From contig CAAFUS010000006.1 of the NCBI GenBank assembly GCA_900766265.1, positions 558,001 to 622,000 of the forward strand: a stretch of DNA of 64,000 nucleotides, in the 5' to 3' direction. Position 1 is the stretch's first letter. Each line of letters opens with the position of its first letter. Of the stretch, positions 17,109 through 23,221 are shown piece after piece. The notes beneath the pieces were generated by a model. The model was not told where the DNA came from. It did no database searches and was given only the letters and a program-made list of their open reading frames with translations. This DNA comes from Pseudomonadaceae bacterium. GTDB taxonomy: Bacteria > Pseudomonadota > Gammaproteobacteria > Pseudomonadales > Pseudomonadaceae. Position numbers and translations under genes: made by a program.

Positions 17109-17200
17109 GGTGAATCTCCTGGGAACAATGAGGCGGAGACACACCCGACCCAAGGCGGGGAAGGTGTGGAACCCCCGCGTGGGTTGATGGAACAGCTTGG
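17109..17200 (-). promoter_or_regulatory. Structured leader of the DUF3577 gene
   Basis: CACACC (17140-17145) pairs with GGTGTG (17163-17168) and GCGG (17133-17136) with CCGC (17175-17178). On the - strand CATCAACCCACGCGGGG opens the leader and CCCAGGAGAT precedes the ATG. Confidence 0.65.
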
Positions 17201-17261
17201 AGGCATCGCCATCGAGAACCGATGGCCGTTCGCGCATGGATGCCGGTGCGAACTGGAGTGA

Positions 17262-17340
17262 TCAACGCGGTCGGAACCGCGTCGCAGCCTTGAAGATCGT
17301 GGCTGCCTGGGCATGTCGCTGACGGACGTCAGCGGAACAT
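17262..17340 (-). ncRNA. Three-copy structured element, copy A
   Basis: Three consecutive stems: CGCGGT/ACCGCG (17266-17271, 17276-17281), GCAGCC/GGCTGC (17284-17289, 17301-17306) and CGCTGAC/GTCAGCG (17317-17323, 17328-17334). The middle stem differs from copies B and C by a compensatory change (GCAGCC/GGCTGC here, GCAGTC/GACTGC there). It lies upstream of the DUF3577 leader and just downstream of a terminator, so it probably opens that transcript. It may match a previously reported candidate RNA near such DUF genes; I cannot verify this. Confidence 0.65.
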
Positions 17341-17411
17341 GGCCGGAAGCGTGGCGCCAGGACGGCGCGCAGGCGAGCGGCAATCGGCACTCGCGGCTGT
17401 CCGCATTGCCG

Positions 17412-17440
17412 GGAAGAAAGAGGCCCCCGGAGCGGGGGCC
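17412..17440 (-). terminator. Terminator after the DUF3085 gene
   Basis: GGCCCCC (17422-17428) pairs with GGGGGCC (17434-17440); on the - strand the stem is followed by TCTTTCTTCCC, a moderately U-rich tract, 13 nt after the DUF3085 stop. Confidence 0.7.
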
Positions 17441-17452
17441 AGGGATGGGCGG

Positions 17453-17818
17453 TCAGTTACCGCTGGGCGTGGGAGGAACCGCCTGCAGCGATAGGTGTGT
17501 CGCGGAGGCGGACACGTCGAGGTCGTCCTCGCTGCGCAGGATGCGCGCAAACACGCCCTCCTGCGGATCGAAGAACTCGCCGAAGTCGTCGCCACCGAAC
17601 TCGGCGCGCGCCAGCTCCCACCAGTCATCGAAGGCATCGACATCCGGGTTGCAGCCAGCGGCATAGGCGATGGTCTTCTGGCGACCATCGGGTCGGCGCT
17701 CGCCGCACTCGGCCAGGAAGTACACGCCCTGATCCTTGACCAGGATGACGCGGCATTGATTCGCCACCGCTTCGGCGAGCACGGGCCGCAGCTCCGTGCC
17801 TTTGAATCGAACAGTCAT
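17453..17818 (-). CDS. DUF3085 family protein
   Basis: 121 residues. MTVRFKGTELRPVLAEAVANQCRVILVKDQGVYFLAECGE and the later ...AYAAGCNPDVDAFDDWWELARAEFGGDDFGEFF match DUF3085, a small acidic protein family restricted to ICEs and plasmids. There is no membrane segment and no visible active-site motif. The gene follows the 265-residue gene after a hairpin and ends at a terminator. Function unknown. Confidence 0.85.
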   Translation of the reverse strand: MTVRFKGTELRPVLAEAVANQCRVILVKDQGVYFLAECGERRPDGRQKTIAYAAGCNPDVDAFDDWWELARAEFGGDDFGEFFDPQEGVFARILRSEDDLDVSASATHLSLQAVPPTPSGN

Positions 17819-17840
17819 GGGTGTGATCTCCAGGGGGCAG

Positions 17841-17873
17841 GAAAAGAGGCTTCCCGCCGCGAGGGCGGGAAGC
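17841..17873 (-). terminator. Terminator-like hairpin between the 265-residue gene and the DUF3085 gene
   Basis: Perfect 10-bp stem GCTTCCCGCC (17849-17858) with GGCGGGAAGC (17864-17873) and a 5-nt loop; on the - strand it is followed by CTCTTTTCC. It stands 11 nt beyond the upstream stop and 31 nt before the DUF3085 ATG, so it could terminate or attenuate. Confidence 0.7.
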
Positions 17874-17883
17874 TGCTGTGAGA

Positions 17884-18681
17884 TCAGTGCCGGATAGCCT
17901 TACGACACGACAGGCACTGCACGCGGATGCGCCGCCAACTCCCGTCGTCGATCAGCCGTTCCAGCGTCTCGCCGAGGGTGTCGAAGAACACCTCATCGAC
18001 CCGTTCGACCAGCTCGCCGTCGCGGTGCAGCTCCACCGCGTAGAGGTCGAGGCCACGCTCATACAGCACGGTGACGCGACCCTGGAACTTCTTCGTGGCG
18101 ACGGTGAAGCCGATGGCCGGCGGCGTGCGGATGATGTCGGCGGGCAGCGGATCGACCCAGGTGATGTCCCGCGCGCCGGCATCCACCAGCATGTGGGTGA
18201 CGCGCCGGAAACCGTCGGGAGCGGGCAACTGCTCCAGTTGGTCGACCAGTTCCTGCAGCTCGGGGCAGCGCGGCTCGGGGATCGGCAGCTTCGCCGGTGC
18301 GGCCCCGAGCACGAACCGCTTCACCGTGTAGGGCTGGCCGTCGGCGGTGAACTCGGTCTGCTCCTCGGGCGTGTCCGCCCGCTGACCGTCGAAGCGGCGT
18401 CTGACATAGGGTTCGACCTGCACCTTGGCGCCCTCGTCGGGCACTTCGGTCACGAGCGTGCGATCGAGCACCGCGAACTCGGCTCGTCCCGTCTTGACGA
18501 CGATGGCCTCGTCGGTGGTGGCGATGACCTTGCCCTCGAAAGGCTTCGGGTCGATGTGAAAGCCCAGCGTCGAAACCTTGGGCTGGCCGTCGAAGATGTT
18601 GAATTTGAACGAACGGACGTTGGAAGGCACATGACCGACAACGAGCGTCGGCATCTGTGCGCGGATGGCTTGGGTATCCAT
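17884..18681 (-). CDS. Conserved ICE maintenance protein (265 aa), function unknown
   Basis: The ATG at 18681 follows AAGGAGT; the open frame upstream to 18918 covers the leader. The N-terminal half (PSNVRSFKFNIFDGQPKVSTLGFHIDPKPFEGKVIATTDEAIVVKTGRAEFAVLDR) looks like a beta-rich domain, and the C-terminus ends with a possible zinc-binding CLSC (RIRVQCLSCRKAIRH). No enzyme motif is evident. I recognise it only as a hypothetical protein that recurs beside DUF3085 in ICEs. Upstream lie a structured leader, element copy B and the group II intron. Confidence 0.72.
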   Translation of the reverse strand: MDTQAIRAQMPTLVVGHVPSNVRSFKFNIFDGQPKVSTLGFHIDPKPFEGKVIATTDEAIVVKTGRAEFAVLDRTLVTEVPDEGAKVQVEPYVRRRFDGQRADTPEEQTEFTADGQPYTVKRFVLGAAPAKLPIPEPRCPELQELVDQLEQLPAPDGFRRVTHMLVDAGARDITWVDPLPADIIRTPPAIGFTVATKKFQGRVTVLYERGLDLYAVELHRDGELVERVDEVFFDTLGETLERLIDDGSWRRIRVQCLSCRKAIRH

Positions 18682-18758
18682 GGGGAGACTCCTTGTGGCA
18701 ACCAAGGGACTCCCGCCCGCAAGGGAGGTCTGTCCCTTGAGGGTGAGGTGGATGGACG
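18682..18758 (-). promoter_or_regulatory. Structured leader of the 265-residue gene
   Basis: Perfect arms CAAGGGAC (18703-18710) and GTCCCTTG (18732-18739) around an inner CTCCC/GGGAG pair. CATCCACCTCACCC opens it on the - strand; AAGGAGT precedes the ATG. Confidence 0.68.
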
Positions 18759-18780
18759 CGGGTGCGCCCGGAGAACGAAG

Positions 18781-18865
18781 CAACCAGCACGGCGAACCGC
18801 GCCGCAGTCTTGAAGGTCTCGACTGCCTGGGCATGCTGCCGGCAACGCCAGCGAACATGCGGCCA
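18781..18865 (-). ncRNA. Three-copy structured element, copy B
   Basis: The middle stem GCAGTC/GACTGC (18804-18809, 18821-18826) is intact; the first stem (CGG/CCG around 18790-18799) and third stem (GCTG/CAGC, 18835-18838 and 18849-18852) are weaker than in copies A and C. The core TTGAAG loop and GGGCATG spacer are conserved with the other two. It lies between the group II intron and the leader of the 265-residue gene. Confidence 0.6.
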
Positions 18866-18936
18866 GCGTGCGGCACATGGCGGCGACCGTCCGTTGGGAA
18901 TCGGCAATGCGCCGGCACCGCGTTCCGCGAATCGGG

Positions 18937-20770
18937 ATAGGGGCGGTCAGCTTATCTGACCGTTCCCCTCCCACACCACCCGGCATGCGGGTCCGCACCG
19001 GGCGGTTCGAGTTGTTGAGGTTATGAGAGCCGAGGCACGCCGAGTCGGTCGAAGTAGGCGATCGGCATTACTCGGTTCAGCGCGAAGCGGCTGTTACGCC
19101 ACCACCTGCGGCTGTTCGTTGCAATCCGATAGGCGTCGGTATCCGACGCACCCATCGCTTTCAATTCCCGATACATCGTCGTGCCTCGCCGCCAGTGCTT
19201 GAGCTGCACGGCACGCAGCCGGTGTCTGATCCACTCGTCGAGTTCGCGGAACACCTTGGGTGTCTGCGCAAGCTGGAAGTAGGCCTTCCAACCGGGCATG
19301 TAGGCCCGCAGCCGTTCGGCGATCTCGGACAGGTTGCGCCCGCCCGAGCGACGTGTGAGTTGCCGGATACGTTGCCTGAAGGTCGCCAGGGCCTTTCGGG
19401 CCACAGCACACTTGATCCGGTCACCCGCACTGCGCCACAGCTCGTAGCCCAGAAACTTGCGACCGGTCGCAGGCGCTACCGCCGTCTTGACCTCGTTGAC
19501 CTTCAGATGGAGTCGTTCGTAGAGCTTCGTCAGGCCCGCCAGCACCCGTTCGCCCACCCGGCGGCTGCGCACATATACGTTGCAGTCGTCCGCGTAACGA
19601 ACAAAGCGGTGGCCCCGTCGCTCCAGTTCCCGATCCACCTCGTCGAGCAGCACGTTGGCCAAGAGCGGCGACAGCGGTCCGCCTTGCGGCGTCCCCTCGT
19701 AGCGCGCCATGACCACGCCGCCATCCATGATCCCGGCCACAAGGTAACGACGGATCAGCCGTAGCACGGCCTTGTCGTCGATTCGCCTCGCCAGGCGTTC
19801 CATCAGGATGTCGTGATTGACCCGGTCGAAGAACCTCTCCAGATCCACATCGACCACCACCCGGTAACCGTCCTGCACGTAGCGCTGTGCATCGAGCACC
19901 GCGTCGTGCGCACGGCGTCCCGGACGAAAGCCGTAGCTGTGTTCGGAGAACGTCGGATCAATGATGCGCTGCAAGACTTGCAGCAGGGCTTGCTGGATCA
20001 GCCGATCCGTCACCGTCGGAATCCCCAGTTCGCGCACCCCGCCTTCGGGCTTCGGGATCTGGACGCGGCGCACCGGCAGGGGCCGGTAGTTGCCATCCAG
20101 CAAGGATTCCCGAATCCGGGGCCAGTGCGTTCTCAGGTGCTCCGCCGTCTCGGCGATCGACAACCCATCCACCCCAGCACTGCCGCGATTGGATTTGACG
20201 CGTTTCCACGCCGCCTCCATGTTCGCTTTCGCGAGCGCCTGCGCAAGCAGGCCGTCTCGCCCTGGGCTTCCGGTTGCATGCCGCGCCGTCCGTGCTTCAT
20301 CACGCACTGCTTCGGGCTCGGCTTCACCTCGCCCTCCCGCGTTGCGCCCCGGTTCCCCAGGCTTCTGATGCACTGCACGTCCGAGCGACACGGCTTTCGG
20401 CCCTCCTACTCGTTCGGCCCTTCGCCCCAAACCAGCGGCTACTACGGCCTCTGCTGACTTCTCGCTCCGGCTCAACACCGTCGCCCTTTCAAGCACAAGG
20501 CGAGATCTCCCCAGGTAAGAACGCACTCCTTCGCTGCACAACCGCCGGATTTACGCCACTTCGCCTTGATCACGAGAGCTTCGCGGCTTCTTGCCCGCTC
20601 GCCCTGCTCGGCAGCGCCTTCTATCCGGTTCTTGTCCATCGGCTCGCAGCTTCGCTCCACGCTTCCTTCCCACGCTCGGTCGCCCTCACGCAGTTGCGCT
20701 TCGCTTCGTTCGCTGTGATCAACTTACGGCGGGACTTGCACCCGCAGGAGTGCGCCCATGCTGGGCGCAC
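18937..20770 (-). mobile_element. Group II intron (probably class C) with intron-encoded protein
   Basis: The 5' end on the - strand reads GTGCGCCCAGCATGGGCGCA at 20770, the canonical bacterial group II start, followed by GGGTGCAAGTCCC. After the protein gene comes a domain V-like hairpin (about 18970-19012, with CCGGTGCGGACCCGCATGCC and GGTGGTGTGGGAG) and a domain VI hairpin CGGTCAG/CTGACCG. The 3' end is placed at CCCCTAT near 18937 (plus or minus a few bases). The intron begins 8 nt after a terminator stem, which is the target preference of class C introns. Confidence 0.85.
19021..20541 (-). CDS. ltrA: Group II intron reverse transcriptase/maturase
   Basis: Up to 506 residues; the start is uncertain because the first 80 or so residues are low-complexity and a later start is possible. 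The reverse transcriptase domain runs from ...LAKANMEAAWKRVKSNRGSAGVDG through GIPTVTDRLIQQALLQVLQ and YGFRPGRRAHDAV to the catalytic RYADDCNVYV and GTPQGGPLSPLLANV. The maturase (X) domain follows (YMPGWKAYFQLAQTPKVF...LDEWIRHRLR) and ends RVMPIAYFDRLGVPRLS. I see no HNH endonuclease domain, as expected for class C introns. It should promote splicing and retrohoming of its host intron. Confidence 0.9.
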   Translation of the reverse strand: MCSEGVRSYLGRSRLVLERATVLSRSEKSAEAVVAAGLGRRAERVGGPKAVSLGRAVHQKPGEPGRNAGGRGEAEPEAVRDEARTARHATGSPGRDGLLAQALAKANMEAAWKRVKSNRGSAGVDGLSIAETAEHLRTHWPRIRESLLDGNYRPLPVRRVQIPKPEGGVRELGIPTVTDRLIQQALLQVLQRIIDPTFSEHSYGFRPGRRAHDAVLDAQRYVQDGYRVVVDVDLERFFDRVNHDILMERLARRIDDKAVLRLIRRYLVAGIMDGGVVMARYEGTPQGGPLSPLLANVLLDEVDRELERRGHRFVRYADDCNVYVRSRRVGERVLAGLTKLYERLHLKVNEVKTAVAPATGRKFLGYELWRSAGDRIKCAVARKALATFRQRIRQLTRRSGGRNLSEIAERLRAYMPGWKAYFQLAQTPKVFRELDEWIRHRLRAVQLKHWRRGTTMYRELKAMGASDTDAYRIATNSRRWWRNSRFALNRVMPIAYFDRLGVPRLS

Positions 20771-20797
20771 AAAAGAAGAGCCCCGACGTGGGGGCTC
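20771..20797 (-). terminator. Terminator after the 238-residue gene; intron insertion site
   Basis: On the - strand GAGCCCC (20791-20797) pairs with GGGGCTC (20778-20784) around a 6-nt loop and is followed by TTCTTTT, after which the intron begins at 20770. It lies 15 nt past the stop of the upstream gene. Confidence 0.8.
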
Positions 20798-20811
20798 GAA
20801 TGGGTTGCGGG

Positions 20812-21528
20812 TTACTCGTCGTCGTAGAGCGTCAGCCCGTCCAGCACTGGCGCGTCGGCATCGAACACCAACATGCGAACGTCGGCGAGCGCAGCCAGGT
20901 GCAACACTTCCACGAGGGACTCCGGCACGCCCTTGGCCCGGTGCTCCTGCCGCAGCTCTTCGGCGGTGATGCCCTCGACATGCTGCAGGTTCGCATCCGT
21001 CCAGGGCGTGGCGATCAGCTTCACGCCGACCGCCGGGCTGTAGGGAATGCGGAAGGCCACGAACAGAAAACCGCTCGGCGTGGCGATGTCCGCCAGTTCG
21101 GCGAGGAAGCGACCGGCCTCCTCGGTGATGTGCGCCGAACTGATTTCCCAGGCACGGCTGTAGAACCCGGTCTCGAAGCGCAGGCGGCGTACCACCTCGC
21201 GCGCGGCTTCCTCGGAGTAGGTATCGCCGACGTGCAGCGGCTGGCCGGCTTCTTCGGCCATGACGGCGTAGACGAGGTTTCGGGCGATACCGTGGCTGGG
21301 GCACTGCGCGTCCAGCTCGGGCGGCACGTTCTGGCCCTCGGTGATCAGCGCGAAGTCGTCGCAGAAGACGCAGGCATGGCGCTCGACCTGGCTGTCCGGC
21401 AGGTGCGACTGCGAGACGTGCAGCGGCAGATAGCTCAGCGGGCAGTCGTCGTCGTAGGAAATCGCCAGCAGCCGCTGCACGGACAGGCCATCGTAGCCGC
21501 GGGCGAAGGGATTGTTGGAATGGGACAT
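20812..21528 (-). CDS. Conserved ICE protein (238 aa), possibly DUF5983-like
   Basis: 238 residues from the ATG at 21528 (GGAGGA upstream). MSHSNNPFARGYDGLSVQRLLAISYDDDCPLSYLPLHVSQS begins the protein, with a pair of cysteines in HACVFCDD and a C-terminus ...MLVFDADAPVLDGLTLYDDE. No transmembrane segment or catalytic motif is visible. It resembles ICE proteins annotated DUF5983, but my match is from memory and weak. The gene has its own leader hairpin and ends at a terminator. Confidence 0.7.
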   Translation of the reverse strand: MSHSNNPFARGYDGLSVQRLLAISYDDDCPLSYLPLHVSQSHLPDSQVERHACVFCDDFALITEGQNVPPELDAQCPSHGIARNLVYAVMAEEAGQPLHVGDTYSEEAAREVVRRLRFETGFYSRAWEISSAHITEEAGRFLAELADIATPSGFLFVAFRIPYSPAVGVKLIATPWTDANLQHVEGITAEELRQEHRAKGVPESLVEVLHLAALADVRMLVFDADAPVLDGLTLYDDE

Positions 21529-21600
21529 GGGATTCCTCCAGCAGAGGATGGCCGAGGCAATCCCCTGCCGGGGATTGAACCCCAGCGAGTGGATGAAGTG
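21529..21600 (-). promoter_or_regulatory. Structured leader of the 238-residue gene
   Basis: Perfect 8-bp arms CAATCCCC (21558-21565) and GGGGATTG (21570-21577) with a 4-nt loop; CATCCACTCGCTGGGG opens it on the - strand. Confidence 0.68.
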
Positions 21601-21654
21601 GCAACCGGTCAGCCGGCCGCGGCGTCGGGCCGCCCTGGTGGCGGGCGGTGCAGG

Positions 21655-21681
21655 TCAGTGGAAGATGGTGATTCGGGACAT
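21655..21681 (-). CDS. Eight-codon ORF MSRITIFH behind a full structured leader
   Basis: On the - strand AGGAGCGGCC precedes ATG at 21681 and the frame closes after eight codons (TGA at 21655-21657). Upstream is a complete leader of the module's type. It may be a leader peptide, a truncated gene, or the remnant of a deleted gene whose leader survived. Translation is not shown. Confidence 0.35.
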   Translation of the reverse strand: MSRITIFH

Positions 21682-21689
21682 GGCCGCTC

Positions 21690-21755
21690 CTGCGAAAAGA
21701 AGGAGGGACATGGCCCCGAACGAGGACGCATGTCCCTCGTGGGGTGGGATGAAAA
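21690..21755 (-). promoter_or_regulatory. Structured leader before the eight-codon ORF
   Basis: Perfect 10-bp arms GAGGGACATG (21703-21712) and CATGTCCCTC (21729-21738), opened on the - strand by CATCCCACCCCACG and followed by CTTCTTTTCGCAGGAG. Confidence 0.65.
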
Positions 21756-21778
21756 GACGGTGGGTTGCCAGGCGCGGC

Positions 21779-22171
21779 TCACCAGCCGTTGTAGTGCAGC
21801 GTGAGGTCAGCGATGACCTGGCGCCGTTCCAGATCGAGGCCGCCGAAGTCGGACAGCCCCTCGAAGCCGCAACGCTTGAGCATCGCGCCGCCCTCGCGGG
21901 AGTTGTAGAAGCTCACCATCGCGGACAGGAACATGCGTTGACCGCTGCTCAGCACGCCCAGGGCGTCGTTGAGCATCAGCATGTTGGGCCGCAGGTCCCA
22001 CTTGGTGGTGGCACGCTGCAGACCTTCGCGTGTGCCGTCGCCGAACCACTCGTGGCCGGCGATCTGCGCGCCGCGCTTCCAGGCCTCGAAGAAGGCCTGC
22101 GGTGCAGCGTCGAAGTGCGCCTGTTCCAGCGCCATCTGATCGAGCACGTCTTCGGGTAAAGACAGATTCAT
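21779..22171 (-). CDS. Conserved small ICE protein (130 aa), function unknown
   Basis: 130 residues from the ATG at 22171 (CAAGGAGT upstream); the frame runs on to 22225 but that part overlaps the preceding gene. The sequence MNLSLPEDVLDQMALEQAHFDAAPQAFFEAWKRGAQIAGHEWFGDG is hydrophilic and helical, and the C-terminus reads LDLERRQVIADLTLHYNGW. No known domain is recognised. It is 25 bp downstream of the 80-residue gene, likely co-transcribed. Confidence 0.72.
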   Translation of the reverse strand: MNLSLPEDVLDQMALEQAHFDAAPQAFFEAWKRGAQIAGHEWFGDGTREGLQRATTKWDLRPNMLMLNDALGVLSSGQRMFLSAMVSFYNSREGGAMLKRCGFEGLSDFGGLDLERRQVIADLTLHYNGW

Positions 22172-22196
22172 GAGAGAACTCCTTGAAGGGTGGGAA

Positions 22197-22439
22197 TCAG
22201 GGGTGAGCGCGCTGTGTCCAGGCATGGGTATCCAGGGCGCGCTGTGCTGCGAGGTGGGTCGGGAAATACTCGACGGACTCCCGCGATACCGGTCCTTCGT
22301 CGTCTTGTGTGCCGATGTAGTGGCCGGCCGCGCTGCGCAGCACCTGTAGCGGCAAACGCTTGCCGGTCCAGGTCAGCGCCAGCGCCAGCGCACCACTGCG
22401 CACTGCGGTTGCAGAGGAAGATGCGGAAGGTTCAGACAT
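22197..22439 (-). CDS. Conserved small ICE protein (80 aa), function unknown
   Basis: 80 residues from the ATG at 22439. The sequence SGALALALTWTGKRLPLQVLRSAAGHYIGTQDDEGPVSRESVEYFPTHLAAQRALDTHAW is compact, with aromatic and glycine positions suggesting a small beta-rich fold. I recognise no domain. It is the first gene of a transcription unit that appears to begin at element copy C. Confidence 0.7.
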   Translation of the reverse strand: MSEPSASSSATAVRSGALALALTWTGKRLPLQVLRSAAGHYIGTQDDEGPVSRESVEYFPTHLAAQRALDTHAWTQRAHP

Positions 22440-22510
22440 GCCGTGCTCCTTGGTGGGTCGGGGAGCACGCATCCCGCAGGGGATGGGGTTCCCCTCGGGT
22501 GGTTGAGAAA
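22440..22510 (-). promoter_or_regulatory. Structured leader of the 80-residue gene
   Basis: Inner stem CATCCC (22470-22475) with GGGATG (22480-22485), outer GGGG (22460-22463) with CCCC (22491-22494). CTCAACCACCCGAGGGG opens it on the - strand; CAAGGAGC precedes the ATG. Confidence 0.62.
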
Positions 22511-23221
22511 AGTGCATCGTCGCCAGGCCGGCGAGCGTCCGCGGTGGGCGATGCGAAGCGGACTGGATCGGTCGACGCGGCGAACCGCGTTGCAGTCTTG
22601 AAGACCGAGACTGCCAGGGCATGCCGCTGACGACTGTCAGCAACGCATGGCGTGAGGATGGGCGCGAAGCATGGCTGCCGTCGCAGGGAAAACCGAATCG
22701 CGGACGGCCCGCTTTAGGGCAATGGCCCGCGTCACGGGACAAGGCAAAGACCAGGGCGCCGAAGGCCACACGGGCCTTCGGCTGAAGAGAAAGGAAAACC
22801 ACCTGTGGGCTGCGTCAGCGCAGGCCGTCGTCAAAGCCGTTCGCTGCGTCAGCAATCGCACCCGGCCCGTTTCGTGGCTGGGGCCGGAAACCTCTGGCGT
22901 GCATCCACACACAAAGGGAGCCCGTTGTTCCGCCGGCGGGCACCGGCACGGAATACCCTCGGCCCAAGTGGCCTCCTCACGGCTCGCGCGGCGGCAAGGC
23001 GTCAGGAAGCCCCTCGTGGCCGAGGCAAGGCACACCGATCAAGGGAATGGCGGCGGGCGCGATTCGTGGAGCAATGACCTTCTCGCCCCGTCGCCCGATG
23101 CCGGGCAGACGGGGCGCGCACACCGTTGCAGAAGGAGACGCGCGCTTTGGAGTCCCGCGCGGTGCGGGACGTTTGCCTCGCCGCCAGTGAAGTGGCCGGC
23201 GCGGCAGGGGAAAAGCGAGGA
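22511..23221. other. 711-bp region without a supported gene
   Basis: It holds structured element copy C and, further right, a GGCC-rich hairpin (AAGGCC/GGCCTT around 22760-22780). Open frames on the - strand (for example 22637-23035) lack a credible ribosome-binding site and recognisable domains. I see no promoter or transposon ends. It is the gap between the topoisomerase stop and the next transcription unit. Confidence 0.6.
22570..22650 (-). ncRNA. Three-copy structured element, copy C
   Basis: Stems CGCGG/CCGCG (22576-22580, 22585-22589), GCAGTC/GACTGC (22592-22597, 22609-22614) and GCTGAC/GTCAGC (22626-22631, 22636-22641), with the same TTGAAGA loop and GGGCATG spacer as copy A. It lies upstream of the leader of the 80-residue gene. 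Confidence 0.65.

Noticed and set aside
13019..22510. CRISPR array suggested by the recurring hairpin leaders
   Set aside because: Repeats are not identical in sequence, are spaced by whole genes and sit at ribosome-binding sites; there are no spacers and no cas genes.
22637..23035. - strand open frame (132 aa) in the gap after topB
   Set aside because: No ribosome-binding site, no domain, biased composition; treated as non-coding.
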